DNA of 64,000 nt from NCBI RefSeq assembly GCF_006438925.1, contig NZ_RCZA01000006.1:62001-126000 (forward strand), given 5' to 3'. Below, one piece after another: positions 27,814 to 37,126 of this stretch. Within the stretch, counting starts at the first letter, position 1, and every line of letters begins with the position of its first letter. The translations under genes were made by a program, and so were the position numbers. The notes under the pieces were generated by a model. It was not told the DNA's origin. It made no database searches and saw nothing but the letters and a program-made list of their open reading frames with translations. This DNA comes from Pseudomonas mandelii. Lineage in GTDB: Bacteria > Pseudomonadota > Gammaproteobacteria > Pseudomonadales > Pseudomonadaceae.

Positions 27814-29504
27814 ATACGTCGACACGTACAAACAACCCCCTCGCGTCCGTCACTCAGTCGGCCGTGCGCACCCAACTGCGCCAGTTCGCGCGACAACACT
27901 TGCCGGCCGCGATGCTGCCCTCGCGTTTCGTGCTGCTGGACGCGTTACCCAAGCTGCCCAATGGCAAAGTAGATCGCAAACGCCTGCCTGCGGTCGAGCT
28001 GACCCATGATGGCCGCGCCGCTGGCGCACAGGTCTACCAGCCGCCAGGTACCGCGGATGAGTTCCAACTGGTGCAGATCTGGCGCGACTTGCTGGGGGTC
28101 GACAAAATCGGCATCACCGACAGTTTTTTCGATTTAGGTGGCAACTCGCTCAGCGCGGTGCAAATGATGGCCCGGGTGCGTGAAACCTTCGGCACCTCGC
28201 TCAGCTTGCGCCAGCTGTTCGAGAAACCGACGGTGTCCGCGCTCGCCCAGATGCTCGATGTCTCGCGATCTGGAATTGCCGCAACAGCCCCCAGCGAGCG
28301 CAGCATGGCCCCCTCGGCCTTGATCGAAGAAGCCCTGCTACCTGCCGATATCGTGCCCGTAGCGTTTACACCCGGCCAACCCGCAGCCCCCTACAACAGG
28401 GTGCTGTTGACCGGAGGAACCGGATACACCGGCGCCTTTCTGCTACGCGAGTTGCTCGATCGTTCGCAAGCCTGCATTGATGTGCTGGTGCGTGCCGCCG
28501 ATGCCGAACAAGCCAATCTCCGTATTCGCCAGAACATGGCCGAATACGGCTTATGGCGTGACGCCGATGCGGCTCGCCTGCACGGTATTGCCGCAGATAT
28601 CGGACGGCCATGGTTCGGCCTGGATCGCGCGAGCTACAGCGCACTGGCAGAGTCTGTCGATCTGGTGATCCATAATGGAGCCCTCTCCAACTATGCACAG
28701 TCCTATTGGCAGCTCAAGCCTGTCAACGTACTGGGCACACTAGAGGTGCTGCGCTTCGCCTGCCATTCGCGGACCAAGCCGGTTCACCACATTTCGTCCT
28801 TGGCCGTATTTCCGGTGCTCAACGGTGAGCATCACTACAGTGAGGGGCCACTACACAGCCCCGAACACGTGCTGGGCGGCTACCAGCAAACCAAATGGGT
28901 AGCCGACCGCCTGGTCGCCCAGGCCGGCGAGCGTGGCCTGCCGGTCTGTATCTATCGACCCGGCCAGATCTGTGGCTCGCAAAGCAGTGGTGCGGCCTCC
29001 AGCGATACCTTTCTCAATGCCGTCATCAAAGGCTGTATCCAGGCTGAAGCCGCCCTGCCCTTCGACATCACCCTGGAGATGGTCCCCGTCGACTTCTGTG
29101 CCGCCGCGGTGGCTCACGTCGCCCTCAATGGCCAGCACCACGGGCGCACATTCCACCTGACAGGCGCTCGCCGCCTGCACTGGCAGGACGTGATCGACAT
29201 GATCCGTGATTGTGGATTCCCCCTGCGGGACCTCTCCTACAAGGACTGGTACCGGGCAGTGGTCGGCGCGGTGGAGCGCGGCGAAGACAACGAACTGGCC
29301 AAGTACCTGATGCTGTTTGCCGAACATGAACCGTCGGCGGATGTCGGCCAGACCGGGGCGGCCTTGAGCTTCGACACCTCGCAGTTGGACGCAGCCCTTT
29401 CAGGATCCGGGATTCATTGCAAGCCGCTGGACAGCGCGATGATGGCGACTTACCTGGACTACTTCCGACGCACCGGCTTTCTGAAACCGGTGCCCGCCTT
29501 GTGA
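27810..29504 (+). CDS. NRPS partner: A10 segment, carrier domain and thioester reductase
   Basis: A 564-residue protein starting at TTG 27810, which overlaps the preceding stop as TTGA; GGAG lies 8 bases upstream. Residues 1-60 are the C-terminal end of an adenylation domain, including FVLLDALPKLPNGKVDR with the A10 lysine at residue 53, missing from the preceding protein. A carrier domain follows (LGGNS, Ser113). Residues about 195-564 form an SDR-type thioester reductase: TGGTGYTG at 201-208 for NADPH, and YQQTK with Tyr358 and Lys362. It should complete A2, hold the glycine unit and release the product by NADPH reduction to an aldehyde or alcohol. No thioesterase is present. Confidence 0.9.
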   Translation: MNTSTRTNNPLASVTQSAVRTQLRQFARQHLPAAMLPSRFVLLDALPKLPNGKVDRKRLPAVELTHDGRAAGAQVYQPPGTADEFQLVQIWRDLLGVDKIGITDSFFDLGGNSLSAVQMMARVRETFGTSLSLRQLFEKPTVSALAQMLDVSRSGIAATAPSERSMAPSALIEEALLPADIVPVAFTPGQPAAPYNRVLLTGGTGYTGAFLLRELLDRSQACIDVLVRAADAEQANLRIRQNMAEYGLWRDADAARLHGIAADIGRPWFGLDRASYSALAESVDLVIHNGALSNYAQSYWQLKPVNVLGTLEVLRFACHSRTKPVHHISSLAVFPVLNGEHHYSEGPLHSPEHVLGGYQQTKWVADRLVAQAGERGLPVCIYRPGQICGSQSSGAASSDTFLNAVIKGCIQAEAALPFDITLEMVPVDFCAAAVAHVALNGQHHGRTFHLTGARRLHWQDVIDMIRDCGFPLRDLSYKDWYRAVVGAVERGEDNELAKYLMLFAEHEPSADVGQTGAALSFDTSQLDAALSGSGIHCKPLDSAMMATYLDYFRRTGFLKPVPAL

Positions 29505-29565
29505 AACCCAACTGTCTCTCACCGCACATGAGCCGCCCGCTGGCGCGCGACTGGAGGATATGAAC

Positions 29566-31362
29566 ATGGTCAATTTGCAAAACACGCCAAACGTACTGGA
29601 ACTGATGCGCCACCACGCCTTGAGCCGAGCGGATCATGAGGCGGTCACACTGGTGCAGGACATCGAGAACGATGAAGCGGTGACGCTCAGTTATCGACAA
29701 CTTGATACCGCCGCCCGCGAATTGGCGGGCTGGTTACAGGCACGCTTCAGTACCGGCGAACGCATCCTGCTGCTGTACCCCGTGGGCCTGGATTTCACCG
29801 TCGCGTTCATGGCCTGTATCTACGCCGGGATGATCGCAGTCCCGGCACCGCTGCCCGGGCAATATCGGCACGAGCGCCACCGGGTGAAATCGATTGCGGT
29901 CGATGCTGGAGTGAGCGCGATATTCACGGACCAGGACAATCTTGAAAAGGTGAAGACCTGGGGCAACGAAGAAGGTCTGAGCAGCTGTACCTACCTGGCC
30001 ACCGATCAACCTATCGAGTCAGATGCCACCTGGCACGCGCCGCAGATCGATCGCCAGACGGTGGTGCTGTTGCAATACACCTCGGGGTCAACCGGCGAGC
30101 CCAAGGGTGTCATGATCACCCATCAGAACCTCTTGCATAACGTAGACAGCTACCGCCAGGCACTCGGATTCGACGAGAACACCCGCTTCGGTGGCTGGAT
30201 TCCCCTGTTCCACGATATGGGGCTGATGGCGCAGTTGCTGCCCGCCCTGTTCCTCGGCAGCAGCTGCGTGCTCATGACTCCCCAGGCGTTTGTACTGCGC
30301 CCCTACAGCTGGCTGCGAATGATCGACAAGCACGACATTCACTATTCGGCCGCGCCAAACTTCGCCTTCGATCTTTGCTGCCGGCGCGTGACCGACGAGC
30401 AATTGAGCCGGCTCGATCTCTCCCGCTGGGCCTTTGCCACCAATGGCTCCGAGCCGATCCAGGCGGCGACCCTCAAAGGCTTCAGCACGCGCTTTGCGCT
30501 TGCGGGTTTCAACGCCGAAACCTTGTGCCCCTGCTACGGCATGGCCGAAGCGACAGTCTATGTGTCCGGTTATGGAAAGCGCGGCCCGCTGATCCAGAAT
30601 GTGGACCTCCAGGCACTGGCCAACAAACGCTTCGAGCTCGCCCGTGACGGCCAGCCTTCACGCCAACTGGTCAGTTGTGGTGTCCCGGTGGGGTTTGACG
30701 TTCGTATCGTATGCCCGTCCTCACACGTCGCATTGGCAGCCGACCAGTTCGGTGAAATCTGGCTACGCAGCGACAGTGTTTCACCCGGGTACTGGCACAA
30801 GGACGCGGCGACGCAGGCCACGTTCAACCTCACCACGGCCGACGGCGAGAGCGGCTTCATGCGTACGGGTGATCTGGGTGTGGTCCACGAGGGCGAGCTT
30901 TACGTCTGCGGCCGCATCAAGGAAATGCTCATCGTCCGGGGTCGTAACCTGTACCCCCAGGACATCGAGTTCGAACTGCGCCGCCATCATCCAGAATTGG
31001 CCAGTCGCCTGGGCTCCGCCTTTGGTGTGATGCTTGAGGGTGGCGAAGCGCTCGTGGTCACCCACGAAGTGCGCGGTCTACCCAACACCGAGAAACTGAT
31101 CAGTCTCAGCCAAGCCATTCGCGGCACCGTCATGCGCGAATTTGGTATTTACGCCGTGGGCGTAACATTGCTGCGTTCAGGCAGTGTAAGGCGGACCACC
31201 AGCGGCAAAATCCAGCGTGGGGCAATGCGCGAGCTGTTTCTGGCCAATGAACTGCCGGCACTGTACGAGTCCCTGGATGCCACCGTACAAGAACTGCGCC
31301 TGATGCAAGCGAAGAATGGTCTCATTGCCCAGGACCTGACAATGGCCGGTGAATCGGCATGA
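29566..31362 (+). CDS. Fatty-acyl-AMP ligase
   Basis: A 598-residue adenylating enzyme. Its P-loop is LQYTSGSTGEPKGVMITHQNL, and later motifs include FGGWIPLFHDMGLMAQ, CPCYGMAEATVYVSG and MRTGDLGV, in the arrangement of fatty-acyl-AMP ligases (FAALs) rather than CoA ligases. GGAGG at 29553-29557 fits the ATG at 29566 better than the one at 29560. FAALs activate a free fatty acid as acyl-AMP and load it onto a carrier protein, here presumably the discrete ACP at 34930. It follows the reductase gene closely and overlaps the next gene by 4 bases. Confidence 0.92.
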   Translation: MVNLQNTPNVLELMRHHALSRADHEAVTLVQDIENDEAVTLSYRQLDTAARELAGWLQARFSTGERILLLYPVGLDFTVAFMACIYAGMIAVPAPLPGQYRHERHRVKSIAVDAGVSAIFTDQDNLEKVKTWGNEEGLSSCTYLATDQPIESDATWHAPQIDRQTVVLLQYTSGSTGEPKGVMITHQNLLHNVDSYRQALGFDENTRFGGWIPLFHDMGLMAQLLPALFLGSSCVLMTPQAFVLRPYSWLRMIDKHDIHYSAAPNFAFDLCCRRVTDEQLSRLDLSRWAFATNGSEPIQAATLKGFSTRFALAGFNAETLCPCYGMAEATVYVSGYGKRGPLIQNVDLQALANKRFELARDGQPSRQLVSCGVPVGFDVRIVCPSSHVALAADQFGEIWLRSDSVSPGYWHKDAATQATFNLTTADGESGFMRTGDLGVVHEGELYVCGRIKEMLIVRGRNLYPQDIEFELRRHHPELASRLGSAFGVMLEGGEALVVTHEVRGLPNTEKLISLSQAIRGTVMREFGIYAVGVTLLRSGSVRRTTSGKIQRGAMRELFLANELPALYESLDATVQELRLMQAKNGLIAQDLTMAGESA

Positions 31363-33146
31363 CGGGGCAAACCTCCTGTGCTGAATCGGTAAGCCCAGCG
31401 GCGGTTGGCTTGCTGTCGCCGGAACCAGCTGATCAACAACTGGCCCGCCTGCTCAACGCCTCCCAACGTGCCCGGGGTGCATTTGCCGGTGACGTATTGG
31501 CCGAACTGGACAGGCAAGAAACCTTTCCATCAGCCGCGTGCCAAGTGCTGAATGATTTTGGCCTGCCTGTGTACTACGTTCCTCTGCAACACGGGGGAAA
31601 GCTGAACGACATGACCGAGTTGATGCAGCTTTGGCGTGCGATCTCCCGTCACGACCTGACGGTCGCCATTGGCCATGGAAAAACCTTCCTGGGCAGTGTC
31701 TGTTATTGGCTGGCAGGCAGCCCGGATCAGCAGTCCCGGGCGGCCAAGGATGTCATCAATGGCAGCGTCTATGCCTGGGGGCTGACCGAACGTTCCCATG
31801 GCAGCGATTTATTGGCCGGTGAGCTGACGGCTACGCAGCAAGATAATGGCTGGGTGCTGGAAGGTGAGAAATGGCTGATCAACAATGCCAGCCGAGGTCA
31901 AGTGATGTGCCTGCTGGCACGCACCTCGCCCGCCGGAGGTTCGCGGGGGTACAGTCTGTTTGCATTGGACAAGCGGTTGCAGCCCGGCACGGCTTTCAGC
32001 CTGTTGCCCAAGGTAAAAACCCATGGCATCCGTGGCGCGGACATCAGCGGCATAGCCCTTCACAACGCCTTTGTGCCCCAACACGCGATGATTGGCGCCC
32101 CTGGCGCAGGCCTTGAAATCGTCCTCAAGGCCTTGCAACTGACCCGTACCGCGTGCGTCGGCTTGTCATTGGGCGCGGCGGATCAGGCGTTTGAGATTGC
32201 CGTGGAGTTCATGCGGGCGCGTGCCCTCTACGACAACCACCTGATCGATCTGCCTCTTGCCCGCGCCACCCTGGGCGAAGCGCTCGCCATGCACCTGTGC
32301 GCAGAACTGGTCGGGCTAGCCGCCACCCGCAGCGTCCACGCATTGCCCGACGAGATGAGCATGATTTCCGTGATCGCCAAGGCTTTTGTTCCCGGCACCG
32401 TGGAGAGCGTGATCAAGCGGCTGGGTGAAATGCTCGGTGCCAGGGCTTTTCTCGATCATGTGCATCGTGACGGGATGTATCAGAAGCTTGAGCGCGATCA
32501 CCGTATCGTGCCGATTTTCGATGGCAGCATGGTGGTTAACCGCAGCAGCCTGATCACTCAGTTCCCGCTGCTGACCAGTGCCTGGAAACGGGCTCGGAAC
32601 AGCGCCGCCGGTCTGGAAATCGTGTTGACACCTGGCCTGGATCTACCTGCGTTCAACCCTGCACAGCTGCAGTTGATTGCATTGCAAGGCTGCAGTGTCC
32701 TGCAGGGATTGCCCAAGGCTTCAGCCCGGATCATTGCGCTGGCGGCGGCGAAAAAACTCCCTCAGACCGTGGCCAGCCAATGCCGGCGCCTGCTCGCTCA
32801 CGTTGAAGCACTGTACCGCGAGCTCGACCAGTACGTCCCCACAACCGAGGGTGTTCCGGACGCCGCGTTCGAACTGGCACGCCAGTATGAACGTTGCTTC
32901 GCCGGCGCGGTTTGCCTGCAGTTCTGGTTGTTCAATCACACCCGCGACGATGGCCCCGCATTGCGGCGCAAGCCGCAATGGCTGCAAGCGTGCCTTGCCT
33001 GGGTGCTGGGCACGCTGGGCGACAGGACAGAGGGTGAACACAACGCCTTTGAAGCACTGGCGTCGCTGCTGCTGGACCACACGACAGAGTGGCCCGTTAA
33101 CGGCATCTCCTTGCTGCGTGACACGCCAGAAGAGGCTCACCCATGA
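31359..33146 (+). CDS. Acyl-CoA dehydrogenase-like protein 1
   Basis: A 595-residue flavoprotein, longer than the usual 380-residue acyl-CoA dehydrogenase because of an extended C-terminal region (about 400-595). Core features are the FAD/substrate-binding YAWGLTERSHGSD (about 138-150), GEKWLINNASRGQ and the mid-domain THGIRGADISGIALHNAFVP. It overlaps the FAAL gene and the second dehydrogenase gene by 4 bases each. In ramoplanin, enduracidin and friulimicin clusters, similar pairs next to a FAAL and ACP introduce double bonds into the ACP-bound chain, and the same role is inferred here. Whether the catalytic Glu is kept was not established. Confidence 0.87.
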   Translation: MTGQTSCAESVSPAAVGLLSPEPADQQLARLLNASQRARGAFAGDVLAELDRQETFPSAACQVLNDFGLPVYYVPLQHGGKLNDMTELMQLWRAISRHDLTVAIGHGKTFLGSVCYWLAGSPDQQSRAAKDVINGSVYAWGLTERSHGSDLLAGELTATQQDNGWVLEGEKWLINNASRGQVMCLLARTSPAGGSRGYSLFALDKRLQPGTAFSLLPKVKTHGIRGADISGIALHNAFVPQHAMIGAPGAGLEIVLKALQLTRTACVGLSLGAADQAFEIAVEFMRARALYDNHLIDLPLARATLGEALAMHLCAELVGLAATRSVHALPDEMSMISVIAKAFVPGTVESVIKRLGEMLGARAFLDHVHRDGMYQKLERDHRIVPIFDGSMVVNRSSLITQFPLLTSAWKRARNSAAGLEIVLTPGLDLPAFNPAQLQLIALQGCSVLQGLPKASARIIALAAAKKLPQTVASQCRRLLAHVEALYRELDQYVPTTEGVPDAAFELARQYERCFAGAVCLQFWLFNHTRDDGPALRRKPQWLQACLAWVLGTLGDRTEGEHNAFEALASLLLDHTTEWPVNGISLLRDTPEEAHP

Positions 33147-34876
33147 ACCAGATGCTACAGCCAAACGATGTATCGCAACTCGAGGCACTCCTGGGCGATC
33201 CATGGCAATCCCTCAACACCACCGGTTTCAGTGCCGTCGTTGCTGCAGATGAGCGCCACGAATTGTTACCGGCCGGAGAAACACTGCTGGATCAATACCA
33301 ACTCAATGCTCAATTCGTACCGTTGGAACTGGGTGGACGCCTGGCCAGCCTCAACCGGCTGATCGCGGTGATGCGCTGCATCTTCCGGCGAGATCCGAGC
33401 CTGGGGTTGGGATACGGGGCGAGCTCATTCCTCGCGGCCGCCAACGTGTGGACCGCTGGACACCCCGCGCAACAAGCCCGAGTGGCCGCCGTGCTGCTCA
33501 GCAACGGCAAGCTGGCATGTGCTTATCATGAGCTCGAACACGGTAACGACATCTCCCGTGTCGAGTGCAGCGCGCAGCTTGGCCAGGAACGACTCACACT
33601 TCAGGGCGGCAAGCAGGTGATCGCCAATGCCGCGAGGGCCCAGGCGCTGCTGGTCTATGCCAGGACAGCCAGCGGAACAGGCGGCAGAAGCCATTCACAA
33701 ATACTGCTTGAGCGAACAGAGGCTTCAGCGGGGAGCCTCGTCGACCAGCCGCGCTACAGCACTTCAGGGATGCGCGGGATCGCACTGGGTGGGGTCGAAT
33801 TCACGCAGTGCGACCTCCCGATCGAAAACCTGGTCGGAAACCCGGGCCAAGGTCTGGAAACCACGCTCAAGGCCTTCCAACTGACCCGTGTCGCGTTGCC
33901 GGGAATGTTCAGCGCCATCCTCGACACCGGTTTACGCCTGACACTGAAACACTGTCGTACTCGCAGGCTGTACAACAAGCCGGCCTGCGAGCTGCCACAG
34001 GTTCGCGCCCGATTGGCTGAAAGTTTTGTCGACCTGCTGCTGTGCGATGCATTTGTCAGCGTTGCCGCCAATGCCGCCCATGTGGTCCCCGCAGAGCTGA
34101 ATCTGTATGGCAGCGCCGTCAAGGCCCTGGTCCCTGCCGTCCTGGTAACGGCAATGGACTCATTGGCCAGTGTCTTGGGGGCGCACTCGTACGTGCGTGA
34201 AGGGGAAATGGCAATCTTTCAGAAACTGCTACGTGATTTGCAACCGGTAGGTTTTGGGCATGCGGCGCGTATCAGTTGCCTGATGACGTTGCTGCCGCAG
34301 CTCCCCATGCTGGCCAAGACCGGCTGGAACAGTGCAGCACCTGCTCCAGAGGGGCTCTTTGCGCTTGATTGGCAACAGGCCTCATTACGTTTTGATCGCC
34401 TGGCGCTGTCCAGCGGCGGGCAGGATACCTTGCTCGCGTTCTTGCTGACGCTCTCAACCCAAGAGACACCCAAAGGTAGTTGCGAGAGCGAGATTTTTCA
34501 CCTGGTACGTCTGTTTGCCGACGAACTTCAGGCCCTTCGCGAACAATGTGCAGCCCTTCCAGCCCAGCAAACAACCGCGCGGGCGAGTCCGGAAAGCTTC
34601 CGCCTGGCCAGCCGCTACAGCGTCCTGCTGTGCGCCTCGGCCTGTCTGGGCATATGGCAGACGCAGCAAGAGAACACCAGCGATCCCTTCCTGGCTCAGC
34701 CAGCCTGGGTCTTGGCCGTGCTGCTGCGCTTGGCTGCGCTTTCAGGGCTGACCCGTCAACGCCTGTCCGCGGCACTGACTGAAACGTTGCTCGACGAACT
34801 GACGCAGCGCTACCTGTCCCGGCAAAGCTTTGATCTGGCCCGACTGCCGCTGGCCGCGACGGCAGGTTGGCACTGA
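33143..34876 (+). CDS. Acyl-CoA dehydrogenase-like protein 2
   Basis: A 577-residue paralogue-like partner of the preceding protein with the same extended architecture. Core segments are LACAYHELEHGNDISR, GGKQVIANAARAQALLVYAR, STSGMRGIALGGVEFTQCDLP and LETTLKAFQLTRVALPGM. The motif that is usually T-E-x-x-x-G-S-D in this family reads HELEHGND, so its specificity or even its catalysis may differ from protein 1. Start and previous stop overlap as ATGA. The two proteins could act in sequence to give a dienoyl chain, or as a heteromeric dehydrogenase; the sequence does not decide this. Confidence 0.85.
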   Translation: MNQMLQPNDVSQLEALLGDPWQSLNTTGFSAVVAADERHELLPAGETLLDQYQLNAQFVPLELGGRLASLNRLIAVMRCIFRRDPSLGLGYGASSFLAAANVWTAGHPAQQARVAAVLLSNGKLACAYHELEHGNDISRVECSAQLGQERLTLQGGKQVIANAARAQALLVYARTASGTGGRSHSQILLERTEASAGSLVDQPRYSTSGMRGIALGGVEFTQCDLPIENLVGNPGQGLETTLKAFQLTRVALPGMFSAILDTGLRLTLKHCRTRRLYNKPACELPQVRARLAESFVDLLLCDAFVSVAANAAHVVPAELNLYGSAVKALVPAVLVTAMDSLASVLGAHSYVREGEMAIFQKLLRDLQPVGFGHAARISCLMTLLPQLPMLAKTGWNSAAPAPEGLFALDWQQASLRFDRLALSSGGQDTLLAFLLTLSTQETPKGSCESEIFHLVRLFADELQALREQCAALPAQQTTARASPESFRLASRYSVLLCASACLGIWQTQQENTSDPFLAQPAWVLAVLLRLAALSGLTRQRLSAALTETLLDELTQRYLSRQSFDLARLPLAATAGWH

Positions 34877-34929
34877 CGCCCGACACACCATAGGCACTGT
34901 TCATTCCTCCACCACACAGGATTTTTTCG

Positions 34930-35199
34930 ATGTTGACGCAAACATGCCCCACGTTTTCCGCAGGTGAATTGAGTCGTTGGCTGGCTACCCGTATTGCCGA
35001 CTACGTCAACCTTCCCCTGGATGCCATTGAGCCTGATGTGCCTTTGAGCGAATACGGACTCGACTCCGTCTACGCGCTGACACTGGTAGGTGAAGTCGGC
35101 ACCCACCTTGGCATGGCCGTCGACCCAACCGTGATCTGGGACTTTCCGACCCTGCGCACGCTGGCTCAAGCGTTAGCCAGCAACGCGGGCAGTTGCTGA
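34930..35199 (+). CDS. Discrete acyl carrier protein
   Basis: An 89-residue carrier protein with the phosphopantetheine site YGLDSVYALTL (Ser near residue 43), the preceding acidic helix (LPLDAIEPDVPLSE) and the closing VIWDFPTLRTLAQAL typical of PKS/NRPS-type carrier proteins rather than primary-metabolism AcpP. The ATG is preceded by an AGGA-containing leader. It is the expected partner of the FAAL and of the two dehydrogenases, carrying the fatty acid during desaturation and delivering it to the C1 domain of the NRPS. No phosphopantetheinyl transferase lies in the window, so a housekeeping one must modify it. Confidence 0.9.
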   Translation: MLTQTCPTFSAGELSRWLATRIADYVNLPLDAIEPDVPLSEYGLDSVYALTLVGEVGTHLGMAVDPTVIWDFPTLRTLAQALASNAGSC

Positions 35200-35231
35200 T
35201 GCAGCACCTCAAGGACTCAATGGAGAACACC

Positions 35232-36530
35232 ATGGACGCGACGCTACACGACATTCCGACACAACGAACCTGCCCCTTTGATCCGCCACCCGAGTACCGG
35301 CACCTGCGTGTCGAGCAGCCGATACTTCGCGTGAAAACACCGCGCGGCGACAGTACCTGGCTGGTAACGCGCTACAAGGACATTCGCGCAGTCCTGAGCG
35401 ACAAGCGCTTCAGTTCAGATCCTCGTCGACCAGGATTTCCCTCCTATCTGACGGGTGATATCGACCCGCCTCCCGGCTTTTTCCTGTTGATGGATGACGC
35501 TGACCACAAGCGGCTTCGCGCCTTGATTGTCGGTGAGTTCATCGGACCTCAACTTGAAGCGCTGAACCCGCTGATGCAGAGCGTGGTCGCACGGAACATG
35601 GCAGTACTGGAGTCACTGACGCCGCCACAGGACCTGATTACGACCTTCGCCCTGCCGATTGCAGCCCAAGTGATCTGTGAACTGCTGGGGGTCCCGTACG
35701 CCGACCACGGTTTTGTTCAGGAGCGCACCGATACCATCCTTGACAGAAGCCGCTCCCCGGAGGAACAAGAAGCCGCCGTGGTCGAACTGATGGGGTATTT
35801 CGACCAGCAGGTGACCCTGAAGGAAAATGCTCCCGGAAACGACCTGATCGGCAGACTGATTCAGGACCCGGCGCGCTACAGCCAAGTCAGTCACGATGAG
35901 CTGGTCGGCCTGGCAGCTTTGCTCTTGCTCAGCGCCTACGACACGATGGCTCAAGTCATCGGGCTGGGGACCGTGGTCCTGCTTCAACAACCGGAACAGT
36001 TGAAGACCTTCCTGGAAGAGCCGGCCTTGGCGGATAACTTCATTGACGAAATGGTCCGCTATCTCTCGGTCAACCACACCGGCCTGCCCCGGGTAGCGAC
36101 CACTGACGTCGAAATCGGCGGCCAGCTTATCCGGGCAGGCGAAGGCGTCGTGGTCATGCTCAACTCAGGTAATCGGGACGAACTGATCTACACGCAGCCC
36201 GACCAGATCGATATCCACCGCAAAGCCAGGAATCACCTGGGCTTTGGTCATGGTCTGCATAAGTGTATCGGCGCCCATTTCGCCCGTGCCGAGCTGAAAA
36301 TTGTCTTTCGCAGCCTTTTCAAGCAACTGCCTACCCTCGCATTGACCTGCCCCATCGACACCCTGCCGTTTCGCCACGAAATGGTGCTGTATGGCCTGAA
36401 GCAACTGCCGATCACCTGGACCGATGGCCCTAGGCAATCCGCTACCGAGCCCGTCCATAGTACGCCTGCCCAGGTGCCGCCGAACGAGGCAACCCGGCGA
36501 GGCTGCCCTTACACGGGGAGCCCACTATGA
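35232..36530 (+). CDS. Cytochrome P450
   Basis: A 432-residue soluble class I bacterial P450. It has the heme loop FGHGLHKCIGAHFARAE (Cys345 by this start), the K-helix EMVRYLS with its Glu-x-x-Arg, the meander PDQIDIHRKARNHLGFG and an I-helix LLLLSAYDTMAQ, where the usual AGxxT is SAYDT. ATG at 35232 has GGAGA six bases upstream; ATG at 35220 and TTG at 35193 are in frame alternatives, the last overlapping the ACP gene. It needs a ferredoxin and reductase from elsewhere. In this cluster it probably hydroxylates or epoxidises the acyl chain or the serine/glycine part. Confidence 0.9.
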   Translation: MDATLHDIPTQRTCPFDPPPEYRHLRVEQPILRVKTPRGDSTWLVTRYKDIRAVLSDKRFSSDPRRPGFPSYLTGDIDPPPGFFLLMDDADHKRLRALIVGEFIGPQLEALNPLMQSVVARNMAVLESLTPPQDLITTFALPIAAQVICELLGVPYADHGFVQERTDTILDRSRSPEEQEAAVVELMGYFDQQVTLKENAPGNDLIGRLIQDPARYSQVSHDELVGLAALLLLSAYDTMAQVIGLGTVVLLQQPEQLKTFLEEPALADNFIDEMVRYLSVNHTGLPRVATTDVEIGGQLIRAGEGVVVMLNSGNRDELIYTQPDQIDIHRKARNHLGFGHGLHKCIGAHFARAELKIVFRSLFKQLPTLALTCPIDTLPFRHEMVLYGLKQLPITWTDGPRQSATEPVHSTPAQVPPNEATRRGCPYTGSPL

Positions 36531-37075
36531 TCCATGTTCTGGCATTGTCCGGGAGTTTGCGAGCCTCCTCGGTGAACACCGCACTGCTGCGAGCGTGCGC
36601 TCGGCTTACCCCAGCGGACATGAACGTCACATTGTTTGAGGCCATGGACCAAATACCCTTGTTCAATCCGGACAATGAGGGACATGAAACCTCTGCCGTG
36701 CTGTTGCTGCGTGAAGCGCTGAAAAATGCCGATGCGGTCATTATTGCCAGTCCTGAATATGCCCATGGCGTGACGGGCGTCATCAAGAACGCCCTGGACT
36801 GGATCGTGGGCAGCGGCGAACTCGAAGCAAAACCCCTCGCCCTGCTCAACTCCTCGAAACGCTCTACTCATGCACCCGCAGCGTTGAGGGAAACCTTGAC
36901 CATCATGGGCGCGCACGTGCTGGACTCAGGCTCCCCGACGTTATCACTCTCCAGCAATCAGGTGAGTGAGGAACAGGCCTTGGCCATGCCAGACGTCACC
37001 ACGGCACTGCAAGGCATGCTATCGGCCCTGGCCCAAGCCATCGAGGCCAGGGCGCTCGAATGCAACGCCCTCTGA
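36527..37075 (+). CDS. NAD(P)H-dependent FMN reductase
   Basis: A 182-residue flavodoxin-fold protein of the NADPH-dependent FMN reductase family. The FMN phosphate loop is LALSGSLRASSVNTALLRA at the N-terminus, and the isoalloxazine-contacting segment is SPEYAHGVTGVIKNALDWIVG (about 74-94). The start overlaps the P450 stop by 4 bases, so it belongs to the operon. Luciferase-like monooxygenases cannot reduce flavin themselves, so this protein is a good candidate to supply reduced FMN to the monooxygenase domain inserted in the NRPS. Electron supply to the P450 is less likely for this fold. Confidence 0.88.
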   Translation: MIHVLALSGSLRASSVNTALLRACARLTPADMNVTLFEAMDQIPLFNPDNEGHETSAVLLLREALKNADAVIIASPEYAHGVTGVIKNALDWIVGSGELEAKPLALLNSSKRSTHAPAALRETLTIMGAHVLDSGSPTLSLSSNQVSEEQALAMPDVTTALQGMLSALAQAIEARALECNAL

Positions 37076-37126
37076 GTGCCCCAGGCCCTCTTCGATCACT
37101 TCTGGTTCACCAAAGAGATAACAACC

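Noticed and set aside
27770..27815. Programmed -1 frameshift joining the two NRPS frames
   Set aside because: No slippery heptamer is visible; CAAACCTCTTG is not one. A proper GGAG at 8 bases before TTG favours a separate start. A sequencing error remains possible and is listed as the refutation test.
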